From JAGOSA01 sp039795715 (GTDB lineage Bacteria; Patescibacteriota; Minisyncoccia; Phycocordibacterales; UBA9973), in NCBI GenBank assembly GCA_039795715.1, contig JBDKLD010000008.1:1-59996 (forward strand): a stretch of DNA of 59,996 nucleotides, read 5' to 3'. Shown piece by piece: positions 16,660 to 24,084 of the stretch. The position numbers were made by a program, and so were the translations under genes. Within the stretch, counting starts at the first letter, position 1, and each line of letters begins with the position of its first letter. A model generated the notes under the pieces. It searched no databases, had not been told where the DNA came from, and was given only the letters and a program-made list of their open reading frames with translations.

Positions 16660-18843
16660 ATGCCCAAAAAACCACCAGAGAAAGAAAAAAAGCAAAATGG
16701 TAAAAAGAAAGTCGCTGACCTACAAGAGAAAGGCTTGAAGCATGAAACCAAGCAGACCATTTACGCCATTGTTGCGTTTTTCCTCGCAATCTTTTTTGCC
16801 ATTGCCGCATTTGGGGGAGGCGGTGTCGCAGGTAGCGGTGTCTATGGCTTACTAAAGAAACTCTTTGGCGTTGGCTACATTTTCCTACCACTCAGCGCGG
16901 CACTACTCGGTATATCACTCATCGGCGAATACAGAGCAAGAGTCTCTAGTTCACACCTCGTCGCCTCACTGATTTTCCTTTTCTCTGCACTTTCAATAAT
17001 AGACATCGCTTCTGTTGCGCACGCTGGTGGCATGGTCGGCAAATTTGTCGCTTGGCCATTTATTAGGCTCTTTGATAAAAGCCTTGCAATACTACTTTTT
17101 GGCGCACTAGTTATTATTGCTCTCCTCATGCTTTTTGATGCCAAACCTGCGCTCGTTCCATTTTTCAAAAAACTTTGGGCACTCATCACTGGCAAGAAAG
17201 AAGTCGTGGCGAGCGCGACAATCACCTCTGCTGAAGAAAAGAAAATCGACGCAATCGCCAATGCCGAAATTGCCCGCGTCGAACATACAGAAAGAAAAGA
17301 CGAACCGCAACAAGAAGAACCAAAGAAAAAGAAAACCGATGATGAAATGGCTGGTTTCCAAATCGCTAGTATTCGCCGTGCGAGTGCGTACACACCACCA
17401 CCGCTTTCACTCCTCGAAGGCGATCGAGGCAAAGCGAACGTCGGCGACATCAAAGGCAATGCCAACATCATCAAGCGTACGCTAGCAAACTTTGGCATCC
17501 AAGTTGAAATGGATGAAATAACTGTCGGGCCATCTGTCACTCGCTACGCACTCAAACCAGCCGAAGGCGTCAAGCTCGCTCGCATTGTTGGTCTGCAAAA
17601 TGACCTCGCACTTGCGCTTGCTGCACATCCGATTCGCATCGAAGCGCCAATTCCAGGGAAGTCACTCGTCGGTGTCGAAATCCCAAACAAAACCAAGTCG
17701 ACTGTTGGCCTCGCCTCACTCCTCGAAGACAGCGAATATAAAAATTCTGAGAAGCCACTCTTTATGGGTGTTGGTCGTGGACTTTCTGGTCGCGCCAAAT
17801 TCATAAACCTAGCCAAGATGCCACACATGCTCATCGCTGGTACAACTGGCGCCGGCAAGTCAGTAACTATCCACACACTCATTACATCGCTCCTGTATCG
17901 TCTCGGGCCTGAAGATTTGCGATTTATCATGATCGACCCAAAGCGTGTTGAGCTCACGCTCTATAACAAAATCCCGCACTTGCTCACGCCTGTCATCACT
18001 GACGCCAAGAAAGCCATACTCTCGCTCAAATGGGCAGCAAAAGAAATGGAGCGTCGCTACAACATTCTCGAAACCGAAGCTGTGCGCGATATTGATTCGT
18101 ATCACAAACTCATCGGCAATAGAAAGCCAAAAGACGGGGAAGAAGTAGACCGCATGCCATTCATCGTCATTATTTTGGATGAGTTGGCAGATATTATGTC
18201 GTCGTACCCAAGAGAACTTGAAGCTGGCATCGTTCGTCTCGCGCAAATGTCTCGCGCTGTTGGTATTCACCTTATACTTTCTACTCAGCGCCCAGAAGTG
18301 AACGTCATCACCGGTCTCATCAAAGCCAATGTTCCGGCTCGCGTAGCGCTCAAAGTTTCTTCGCAAATAGACTCACGAACAATTCTCGATACTGGTGGTG
18401 CAGAGAAATTGCTCGGTGCTGGTGACATGCTTTTCATCTCAGGCGAATCTTCACAGCCAGAACGTATTCAGTCAGCATTTATTACCGAAGATGAAGTAAA
18501 ACGTGTCGCGGCTTGGCTCGGCAAGACATATGAGAATGAAGTTATTGGCGACATTGCGCTCACAGGTACGCCAAGTGTCGACAAGTCTATATTTGAAGCA
18601 ACACTAGATTCTGAGGACAATGCCGATGATGATGAAATGTATGAATCAGCAAAACAAGCTGTTATGGAGGCTGGTAAAGCCTCGACTTCGTACCTCCAGC
18701 GCAAACTCAAGCTCGGCTACGCTCGCGCAGCACGTCTCATGGATATACTTGAAGAACGTGGTGTTGTTGGCCCAGCAGATGGCGCAAAGCCTCGCGAAGT
18801 TTTGATAAAAAATGATATGGAAAATCCTGAGCTCGGCGCGTAA
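16660..18843 (+). CDS. ftsK: DNA translocase FtsK/SpoIIIE
   Basis: 727 residues. The charged N-terminus is followed by four hydrophobic helices (about 32-160), a charged linker (about 180-235), and the motor: an alpha/FtsK_alpha region (250-370), then the ATPase with Walker A GTTGAGKS (394-401), Walker B FIVIILDELAD and the conserved LSTQRPEVNVITGLIKANVP. The last 70 residues (SAKQAVMEAGKASTSYLQRK to EERGVVGPADGAKPREV) are the gamma winged helix that reads KOPS-like chromosome signals in known FtsK proteins. It should pump chromosome ends through the division septum. A -10-like TATATT sits 6 nt before the ATG. Palindromic element copy 1 ends 68 bp upstream. Confidence 0.97.
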   Translation: MPKKPPEKEKKQNGKKKVADLQEKGLKHETKQTIYAIVAFFLAIFFAIAAFGGGGVAGSGVYGLLKKLFGVGYIFLPLSAALLGISLIGEYRARVSSSHLVASLIFLFSALSIIDIASVAHAGGMVGKFVAWPFIRLFDKSLAILLFGALVIIALLMLFDAKPALVPFFKKLWALITGKKEVVASATITSAEEKKIDAIANAEIARVEHTERKDEPQQEEPKKKKTDDEMAGFQIASIRRASAYTPPPLSLLEGDRGKANVGDIKGNANIIKRTLANFGIQVEMDEITVGPSVTRYALKPAEGVKLARIVGLQNDLALALAAHPIRIEAPIPGKSLVGVEIPNKTKSTVGLASLLEDSEYKNSEKPLFMGVGRGLSGRAKFINLAKMPHMLIAGTTGAGKSVTIHTLITSLLYRLGPEDLRFIMIDPKRVELTLYNKIPHLLTPVITDAKKAILSLKWAAKEMERRYNILETEAVRDIDSYHKLIGNRKPKDGEEVDRMPFIVIILDELADIMSSYPRELEAGIVRLAQMSRAVGIHLILSTQRPEVNVITGLIKANVPARVALKVSSQIDSRTILDTGGAEKLLGAGDMLFISGESSQPERIQSAFITEDEVKRVAAWLGKTYENEVIGDIALTGTPSVDKSIFEATLDSEDNADDDEMYESAKQAVMEAGKASTSYLQRKLKLGYARAARLMDILEERGVVGPADGAKPREVLIKNDMENPELGA

Positions 18844-18849
18844 ACGTAT

Positions 18850-19206
18850 ATGATGATTGACCCGAAAAAATTTATCCGGTTTGCCTTGATTGGTTTACTT
18901 TTTCTCGGCATTACGGTATACGGGTACTATCGGAGCAAGGACGCTATTTTTGGCATTGCTATCACAACTTCTATCCAAGACGGTGCTGTTCTTGACTCAA
19001 AACTGCTTACTCTCACTGGCAGTGCGCCACATACATCGAAGTTTACGGTCAACAACAGGGAGATTCTGCTCGACAAAAATGGTGACTTTGCCGATACATT
19101 GCTCCTCCAAGACGGCTATAATATACTTACCCTAGAAGCGAGCGACAAATTCGGTAGGACGATACAAAAGGTAATCCGACTGTATACCAAGCCTGCTGTT
19201 GTCTAG
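18850..19206 (+). CDS. Small membrane-anchored protein with Ig-like domain
   Basis: 118 residues, 6 bp after ftsK and probably co-transcribed. One N-terminal helix (FALIGLLFLGITVYGYY) is followed by an about 80-residue beta-rich domain (VLDSKLLTLTGSAPHTSKFT, GDFADTLLLQDGYNILTLEA) resembling bacterial Ig-like/glucodextranase-B-type repeats that often sit outside the cell. Start could be 18850 or 18853 (adjacent ATG codons). Function unknown. Confidence 0.65.
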   Translation: MMIDPKKFIRFALIGLLFLGITVYGYYRSKDAIFGIAITTSIQDGAVLDSKLLTLTGSAPHTSKFTVNNREILLDKNGDFADTLLLQDGYNILTLEASDKFGRTIQKVIRLYTKPAVV

Positions 19207-19294
19207 TTTTATTTTTAACATTTCTTTATCAGTATTTCATGTGCGAGGTATACAATACTTGCATGTCATTTAGTAATTAATTCCAAAACATTTT

Positions 19295-20389
19295 ATGGCA
19301 AAAAAAGCTACGAAAGCACCAAAAGAGCAGGGGGGAGCAGTTGATGACGCAATCAAGTCAATCCTGACAAAGTTCGGCGAAGGTTCGATCATGAAGCTTG
19401 GCGATGCGCCGAAAGTTAACGTCAGCGCCATACCAACAGGCTCTATTGGTCTCGACATTGCACTTGGCATCGGCGGTTTGCCACGCGGACGTATCATCGA
19501 AATTTTCGGTCCTGAGTCATCGGGCAAAACCACACTCGCGCTCCACGTCGTCGCCGAAGCCCAAAAGCTTGGCGGTATTTGCGCGTACATTGATGCTGAA
19601 CACGCAATGGATCCAGAATATGCACAAAACCTCGGTGTAAATATTGCCGAGCTACTTATTTCTCAACCAGACACAGGTGAGCAAGGTCTCGAAATTGTCG
19701 AGTCGCTTGTTCGCACCGGCAAGATTGACGTCATTGTCATTGATTCTGTCGCAGCACTCACTCCAAAAGATGAAATAGAAGGTGATATGGGTCAGCAACA
19801 CATGGGCAAGCAAGCACGTCTCATGTCGCAGGCACTTCGCAAGCTCACCGCGCTCGTCGCACGCTCAAACACAATAGTTATTTTCATCAACCAGATCCGC
19901 ATGCAGATCGGCGTCATGTTCGGCAATCCAGAAACAACTCCAGGTGGCAAGGCACTCAAGTTCTACACTTCTGTCCGTCTCGATATTCGTCGCATCGCGC
20001 AGATTAAAAAAGGTGAAGAAGTCGTCGGCTCGCGCACTCGCGTCAAAGTTGTCAAAAACAAAGTCGCTGCACCATTCAAGCAAACCGAATTCGATATTAT
20101 TTACGGCGAAGGTATTTCACTCGAAGGTGAAATCATGGCACTCGGTGAGAAGCTCGGCATTATCGAGAAAAGTGGGGCTTCATACACCTACGTTCCACCA
20201 GCCGGAGAAAAAAGTGAGAAAGGTGAAAAGGCCGACAAAGCCGAGAAACAGCCCGACAAGATTCCGCTCGCACGCGGATACGACGCCACTCGCCAAGCTC
20301 TCCGCGAAAACCCAAAACTCCGCGACCAAATTCTCAAGGTCATCCGCAAGCGAATGAAAGAAGTTGTTTCCGAATCAAGCGGCGAATAG
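19295..20389 (+). CDS. recA: Recombinase RecA
   Basis: 364 residues, usual length. Walker A GPESSGKT (72-79), GSIGLDIALGIGGLPRGRI, the LVRTGKIDVIVIDSVAALTP block, the L1/L2 loops (EGDMGQQHMGKQARLMSQ and FINQIRMQIGVMFGNPETTP) and GGKALKFY are all intact. The C-terminus is a Lys/Glu-rich tail. It catalyses homologous pairing and would trigger SOS cleavage if a LexA is present. A -10-like TACAAT at 19251-19256 lies about 38 bp upstream; no LexA box was recognised. Palindromic element copy 2 begins 13 bp past the stop and may act as its transcription end. Confidence 0.98.
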   Translation: MAKKATKAPKEQGGAVDDAIKSILTKFGEGSIMKLGDAPKVNVSAIPTGSIGLDIALGIGGLPRGRIIEIFGPESSGKTTLALHVVAEAQKLGGICAYIDAEHAMDPEYAQNLGVNIAELLISQPDTGEQGLEIVESLVRTGKIDVIVIDSVAALTPKDEIEGDMGQQHMGKQARLMSQALRKLTALVARSNTIVIFINQIRMQIGVMFGNPETTPGGKALKFYTSVRLDIRRIAQIKKGEEVVGSRTRVKVVKNKVAAPFKQTEFDIIYGEGISLEGEIMALGEKLGIIEKSGASYTYVPPAGEKSEKGEKADKAEKQPDKIPLARGYDATRQALRENPKLRDQILKVIRKRMKEVVSESSGE

Positions 20390-20401
20390 CAGACTATTCG
20401 A

Positions 20402-20518
20402 GCGAAGGAATAAAAATAGCCAATCGAGTCATTTTCGGAGCGCGACGGCGCGAGAAGAAGGCGCTTTTTCAGCAGAAAAAGACGCCGGTGACGAGAGGGG
20501 CTATTTTTATTCCTGCGC
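20402..20518 (+). repeat. Palindromic element, copy 2 (same 77-bp core, different inverted arms)
   Basis: Core 20422-20498 differs from copy 1 (16492-16568) at a single base (T20428 versus G16498). The arms 20402-20421 and 20499-20518 pair at 19 of 20 positions (AGGAATAAAAATAGCC with GGCTATTTTTATTCCT is perfect over 16 bp) but share no sequence with the arms of copy 1 except the inner CC/GG. The element lies between recA and a hypothetical gene, in the same orientation as copy 1. Confidence 0.92.
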
Positions 20519-20523
20519 ACAAT

Positions 20524-20551
20524 TTGACAGAGCTATTTTTTTGTGTATAAT
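20524..20551 (+). promoter_or_regulatory. Consensus sigma70-type promoter
   Basis: TTGACA (20524-20529), 16-bp spacer, TATAAT (20546-20551). The predicted start near 20558 gives a leader of about 22 nt for the gene at 20580. It begins 5 bp beyond palindromic element copy 2. Confidence 0.8.
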
Positions 20552-20579
20552 AATAGTAAACGTACTAAAAAATACAATA

Positions 20580-21188
20580 ATGAAAATAGCAAAAAAAGAT
20601 TGGAATACGCTCACAACTTCCCTACCTGGTAAATTTCAAAGCTACAAAAATCCTTCTCGCTTGAGAATGATTCGTGTTAAAAAACTGGCTTTAAAACTTC
20701 GTGAAATAATCAATTTGTGTAATGACCCAGATCTCATCAAGAGACTGTTATCTGGCCCTTGTATATTCTTGGAAAGACCTGTTATTCGCCACCAAGACAG
20801 TGTCGAATTCAACTTTGCCGAAAAATGCACGATAGCTGAAGGGCTTCGGAAAAAATCACCTGATGTTCTATACAAAATGTATAGAAACAATAAGCTTAAG
20901 GTACAACATCTTGTTGAAGCAATAAATGCTGTAAACTGGTATATCAGAACTGGCCGACCAATTACCAAAGATGTCCTTGCGAGCAAGCTTGTACTTGAAA
21001 AAGTACTCAATATTTCTAATCTCGATCATCTTCGCATCTACGAAGCACTCAAGTATGAGGACAAGATGGCCATCGTTAAAAAAGCCGAGAAATACCTCAT
21101 TGCAGTACTTACTATGTGTATTGAGCATGAAACAAAACAAGTTGCGCTCAATAAAAAAATGATTGTCGAGGAAGAAGTTTTTGCTTAG
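20580..21188 (+). CDS. Hypothetical protein, helical
   Basis: 202 residues from ATG 20580; the frame is open further upstream but that stretch runs through the palindromic element and the promoter, so it is not coding. The protein is rich in Lys, Leu and Ile and is predicted almost wholly helical (RMIRVKKLALKLREIINLCN, LRIYEALKYEDKMAIVKKAE). No signal peptide, membrane helix or catalytic motif was recognised. It stands alone between a strong promoter and a strong terminator. Function unknown. Confidence 0.7.
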   Translation: MKIAKKDWNTLTTSLPGKFQSYKNPSRLRMIRVKKLALKLREIINLCNDPDLIKRLLSGPCIFLERPVIRHQDSVEFNFAEKCTIAEGLRKKSPDVLYKMYRNNKLKVQHLVEAINAVNWYIRTGRPITKDVLASKLVLEKVLNISNLDHLRIYEALKYEDKMAIVKKAEKYLIAVLTMCIEHETKQVALNKKMIVEEEVFA

Positions 21189-21205
21189 GCCAAAACAAAG
21201 AATAC

Positions 21206-21231
21206 GCACCCAAATACTGGGTGCTTTTTTT
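21206..21231 (+). terminator. Rho-independent terminator
   Basis: GCACCC (21206-21211), 7-nt loop, GGGTGC (21219-21224), then seven T. It ends the hypothetical gene at 21188. Confidence 0.9.
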
Positions 21232-21256
21232 ATTTGCCTTTTTCCACCTGCTTGGC

Positions 21257-21262
21257 TATAAT
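21257..21262 (+). promoter_or_regulatory. -10 box of efp placed 7 nt before the start codon
   Basis: TATAAT at 21257-21262 preceded by TTGGC; the ATG of efp is at 21270. A start site 7-8 nt beyond the box would make the mRNA leaderless. No Shine-Dalgarno is present. Confidence 0.6.
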
Positions 21263-21269
21263 CGTTGGC

Positions 21270-21848
21270 ATGGCACTCCTCGCATACAATGAAATAAAGG
21301 AAAAGAAGATAATCCTCCACGACGATGAGCCGTGCGAAGTGGTCGAAAGCCACGTCGCTCGTACCCAGCAACGTAAACCGCAAAATCAGGTCAAGCTTCG
21401 CAGTCTCATTTCGGGCAAGAGCTTTGCTGCCACCTACCACGTCTCTGAACAAGCCCCGGAAGCCGACATCACCAAGCGAGACGTCAAATTCCTCTACCAC
21501 AACAAAGGTGAATATTGGTTCTGCGACCCAACCAATCCAGCCAATCGCTTCAAGCTCGATGAAAAACTCCTCGGCGAAAGCGTTCGTTTTTTCAAACCAA
21601 ACGAAATCGTCACCTCACTCATTTGGGACAACGATGGCGAAGATGTCACTATCAGCGTCAAACTACCCGTCAAAATGACATTTGAAGTCAAAGATGCGCC
21701 ACCTGCCATCAAGGGCGGTAGCGTCACTGGAGGCAACAAACTCGTCACGCTCGACAATGGCGCAACCATCAACACCCCGCTTTTCATTTCTGTCGGCGAT
21801 AAAATTATCGTCAACACAGAGACTGGAGAATACACAGAACGAGTCTAA
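21270..21848 (+). CDS. efp: Elongation factor P
   Basis: 192 residues from ATG 21270; an upstream in-frame start is not used because it would precede the -10 box. Domain I (about 1-65) carries the KOW-like beta barrel, and the second and third OB domains include the block VKLPVKMTFEVKDAPPAIKG and the C-terminal TGEYTERV. EF-P relieves ribosome stalling at proline runs. The tip loop that normally reads PGKG with the modified lysine is here HVARTQQRKPQNQVKL: no PGKG, but an Arg-Lys pair. No epmA/epmB-like genes are nearby. Followed by a terminator. Confidence 0.9.
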   Translation: MALLAYNEIKEKKIILHDDEPCEVVESHVARTQQRKPQNQVKLRSLISGKSFAATYHVSEQAPEADITKRDVKFLYHNKGEYWFCDPTNPANRFKLDEKLLGESVRFFKPNEIVTSLIWDNDGEDVTISVKLPVKMTFEVKDAPPAIKGGSVTGGNKLVTLDNGATINTPLFISVGDKIIVNTETGEYTERV

Positions 21849-21866
21849 ATTTAGCAAAATAAAAAA

Positions 21867-21890
21867 CCCAGCATTTGCTGGGATTTATTT
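21867..21890 (+). terminator. Terminator between convergent efp and a hypothetical gene
   Basis: CCCAGC (21867-21872), loop ATTT, GCTGGG (21877-21882), then ATTTATTTT. An A run on the other side lets it serve the minus-strand gene as well. Confidence 0.8.
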
Positions 21891-21905
21891 TAACTAGTTA
21901 TTTTT

Positions 21906-22550
21906 TTACGCTGGGATAGCAAGCGTCTCAATAGGTATTGCGTGCACATGGACTTTCGGATACGAAACAATCCTGAGAAAGAATTTGCCTTCCCGCTTCC
22001 TGACTTCAAATTCAAAAGATTTTGATTTGAGGTAGTCGTAGTAAACTTTATCTCTACCGTAGAGGTCTTGGCACTTTACCGTATCCTGCTTGTACTCTTC
22101 GATCAATTCATACACTGTAAAGGTTCGATGATTATTATCTCTGGCTCGTAGCTCCATGAGCATAACACCTCGTAGTAACCGCTCAGCTTCCCTTTTATAG
22201 AGCGCTCTGTCGGCAATTTTCAAAAGATCTTTGTAGAGAAATCCGTCTGGCTCATAGGTATCACTGAGTAAGAATTTCATGGTTTCAGGGCCAAAGATAA
22301 TCCCTATTGGGCAACCTTTTTCTGTAGCATAGAATATGGGGTTCTTTATTTCTGGAGCCGACAAGAATATGCTGGCAAAATGGCGATCGACTTTGAACGA
22401 AGGCAGTGATTGCCCCCATGCCAATTCGAGGTTGTGTGTATCGGCATCTCTGCCGTGTGCGAGTAAAGTGGTCACAATATATTTTGCTGATGTTGCATCA
22501 TTTGCATAAATATAAAGAGTGAGATTTTCTGGATTTATTCTGCGTTGCAT
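21906..22550 (-). CDS. Hypothetical protein
   Basis: 214 residues. No recognised domain. It has an N-terminal alpha/beta-looking half (LTLYIYANDATSAKYIVTTL, GIIFGPETMKFLLSD) and a helical, basic C-terminal half (RALYKREAERLLRGVMLMEL, KVYYDYLKSKSFEFEV). No signal peptide or membrane helix. It is a single-gene unit: a TATAAT lies 28 nt upstream, and the rpsR terminator separates it from the rpsF operon. Confidence 0.65.
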   Translation of the reverse strand: MQRRINPENLTLYIYANDATSAKYIVTTLLAHGRDADTHNLELAWGQSLPSFKVDRHFASIFLSAPEIKNPIFYATEKGCPIGIIFGPETMKFLLSDTYEPDGFLYKDLLKIADRALYKREAERLLRGVMLMELRARDNNHRTFTVYELIEEYKQDTVKCQDLYGRDKVYYDYLKSKSFEFEVRKREGKFFLRIVSYPKVHVHAIPIETLAIPA

Positions 22551-22577
22551 GTATTTAGTTGTTTAAATATTTACCGC

Positions 22578-22586
22578 ATTATACCA
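22578..22586 (-). promoter_or_regulatory. Extended -10 promoter of the hypothetical gene
   Basis: Minus-strand TGGTATAAT (extended -10, TGnTATAAT). The predicted start gives a leader of about 20 nt before ATG 22550. Confidence 0.6.
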
Positions 22587-22593
22587 CATATAA

Positions 22594-22618
22594 GAAAAAA
22601 CGCACGTTTTGCGTGCGT
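22594..22618 (-). terminator. Rho-independent terminator of the rpsF-ssb-rpsR operon
   Basis: ACGCACG (22600-22606) pairs with CGTGCGT (22612-22618); on the minus strand it is followed by six T. It lies 15 bp after the rpsR stop. Confidence 0.88.
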
Positions 22619-22632
22619 CTCTTCTATCCCTA

Positions 22633-22842
22633 CTACTTGATGATGAATGGAATCAGTCCCATGAATCGCGCACGCTTTACTGCGAGAGAAAGCTTGCGTT
22701 GGTTCTTGGATGATAGACCTGAGCGCTTGCGAGAAGTGATCTTGCCGCTAGGGCCGAGGAATTTCTTCAGAATATCAATGTCTTTGTAGTCGACATGCTT
22801 GATATTGTTGGCTGAGAAATAATCGTGCTTCGTAAATGACAT
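22633..22842 (-). CDS. rpsR: 30S ribosomal protein S18
   Basis: 69 residues, normal for S18. The conserved core is plain: VDYKDIDILKKFLGPSGKI, then ITSRKRSGLSSKNQRKLSLA and VKRARFMGLIPF. S18 pairs with S6 on the 16S rRNA platform. It is the last gene of the rpsF-ssb-rpsR operon, 34 bp after ssb, and is followed by a terminator. In many bacteria rplI (L9) comes next; it does not here. Confidence 0.98.
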   Translation of the reverse strand: MSFTKHDYFSANNIKHVDYKDIDILKKFLGPSGKITSRKRSGLSSKNQRKLSLAVKRARFMGLIPFIIK

Positions 22843-22876
22843 ATTATTTTTCGTTTAATTTTTAAAGTTTACTTTT

Positions 22877-23347
22877 TTAAAATGGAATATCTTCCAAGTT
22901 GTTATCGTCTGTCGGATATTCGATAGTGTCGAATCCGCCGTCTTCTTTCTTGTCATCTGGAGCTCCGCCACCTTCAGGCTTTTGGTATGCCCCTGTACTT
23001 GCGCCACCTGGACGGCCAGTACAGCTTGGGCCAAACTGGAAATTCTCAACGACGATTTCGGTGCGGTAATTCTTCTTGCCTTCTTTGTCGTCCCAGCTTC
23101 TTGTCTGAAGTCTGCCTTCGACGTAGAGTGAGCCACCTTTTTTCATATACTGAGCGATGAGCTCTGCGGGACGAGCGAATGCCACAATGTTGTGGTACTC
23201 AGTCGCCTCTTTCTTGGCACCGTTAGCGTCTTTCCATGTGCGGTTGGTTGCGAGTGCTGCTGACATGACTTTTACTCCTGATGGCAGAGACTTGAGCTCT
23301 GGATCGCGAGTGAGGTTTCCAATTATTTGAACTTTGTTGAGGTACAT
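22877..23347 (-). CDS. ssb: Single-stranded DNA-binding protein
   Basis: 156 residues from ATG 23347 (MYLNKVQIIGNLTRDPEL, the usual SSB start; the longer frame adds unrelated residues). Residues 1-105 are the OB fold with the typical TEYHNIVAFARPAELIAQYM and KGGSLYVEGRLQTRSW blocks. A Gly/Pro/Asp-rich linker leads to the acidic tip NLEDIPF, which binds repair proteins in other bacteria. Encoded between S6 and S18, the standard position. Confidence 0.97.
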   Translation of the reverse strand: MYLNKVQIIGNLTRDPELKSLPSGVKVMSAALATNRTWKDANGAKKEATEYHNIVAFARPAELIAQYMKKGGSLYVEGRLQTRSWDDKEGKKNYRTEIVVENFQFGPSCTGRPGGASTGAYQKPEGGGAPDDKKEDGGFDTIEYPTDDNNLEDIPF

Positions 23348-23402
23348 ATGTTTTTCTTGAATAGCTAGTAATATCACTGCCTGCCAAAGCGGTACAGTTA
23401 GT

Positions 23403-23915
23403 TTACTCCGTTACTGCGAGCTCTTCAAGTTTCTTCTCAATTTCTGCTTCGTCAATCGGAGTTTCTTCTGCATTCTCGATTTTACGTGCTGGACGCTTCA
23501 TACCACTACCCATAGTACGCTTGCCTGCGATAGTGTTTTCGCGGACAGTCAAAATGAGGAGGAAACGGAGAACATCTTCGTCGCGCTTGAGAATAGCCGA
23601 AATTTCTTCGTTCATGGCAGGATTACCTTCGAACTTCATCCAGCCAAAGTAGCCTTCACCAAACCACGACTTCTTGTTGCCGATCGGGCGAGACATTTCG
23701 TAGCCGAGAGTAATGAGACGAGGAAATTCCTCGCTAATGCTCACAGCGCCTTTACCTTCGACCAAATCCTTGATTGCGGTAACTTTTGCCGCAACATTTT
23801 CCTCGAGCATCGAGCCAATGAGCAAGTAGCCGAGCTCATACACACGATTCTGAGTCTCCCCTTTTCCCTCCTTTCCTTCACTTGTTACCTCACTCATTAT
23901 TTCGTTTTCTTCCAT
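23403..23915 (-). CDS. rpsF: 30S ribosomal protein S6
   Basis: 170 residues from ATG 23915; an in-frame ATG at 23939 is possible. The S6 domain covers about 25-115 (NRVYELGYLLIGSMLEENVA, RLITLGYEMSRPIGNKKSWF, YFGWMKFEGNPAMNEEISAI, VLRFLLILTV). It has an acidic N-terminal extension and a longer acidic C-terminal tail (EETPIDEAEIEKKLEELAV), making it larger than typical S6. First gene of the operon, behind a structured leader. An ATGCCT/AGGCAT inverted repeat sits just before the chosen start. Confidence 0.93.
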   Translation of the reverse strand: MEENEIMSEVTSEGKEGKGETQNRVYELGYLLIGSMLEENVAAKVTAIKDLVEGKGAVSISEEFPRLITLGYEMSRPIGNKKSWFGEGYFGWMKFEGNPAMNEEISAILKRDEDVLRFLLILTVRENTIAGKRTMGSGMKRPARKIENAEETPIDEAEIEKKLEELAVTE

Positions 23916-23980
23916 AGTTAAATGCCTGTTAAAAGGCATACAGATGCTTGTAAAATACCTCTCATGGGCGCGTATGCACC

Positions 23981-24055
23981 AAAGTGAGGCTTGTCTCGTT
24001 TCGGACCTAAGCGCTGGGGTTATCAGTACCCCCGCGAACGAGACTTGGTTACTTT
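23981..24055 (-). promoter_or_regulatory. Structured leader of rpsF, candidate S6:S18-binding motif
   Basis: Minus-strand RNA begins GUCUCGUU, pairing with AACGAGAC (24037-24044/23993-24000). Inside is the hairpin CGC-G-GGGGU-ACUGAUA-ACCCC-A-GCG, and UCCG lies unpaired just before the 3' strand of the basal stem. A basal stem with an unpaired CCG beside it, upstream of rpsF, is the architecture of the known S6:S18 autoregulatory leader. The outer pentamers AAAGT/ACTTT can also pair at DNA level but the second overlaps the -10 box. About 120 nt separate the motif from the start. Confidence 0.6.
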
Positions 24056-24079
24056 AAGGGAAAATGACGGTTTTGTCAA
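24051..24079 (-). promoter_or_regulatory. Promoter of the rpsF-ssb-rpsR operon
   Basis: Minus-strand TTGACA (24074-24079), 17-bp spacer, TAAAGT (24051-24056). The expected start is at about 24044, exactly the first base of the leader stem. It lies immediately beyond the preceding gene's stop. Confidence 0.75.
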
Positions 24080-24084
24080 AATTA

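Noticed and set aside
16875..17540. Long antisense ORF of 221 codons inside ftsK
   Set aside because: It lies wholly opposite a well-conserved ftsK region; the encoded sequence shows no domain and the frame is explained by codon bias of ftsK.
16469..20518. CRISPR array or insertion sequence explanation for the duplicated core
   Set aside because: Only two copies 3.9 kb apart, no spacer periodicity, no cas genes, no transposase and no target-site direct repeats were seen.
20364..20579. Upstream extension of the 20580 ORF through the palindromic element
   Set aside because: The extension would translate the element core and the promoter; the ATG at 20580 follows a consensus promoter and is the better start.
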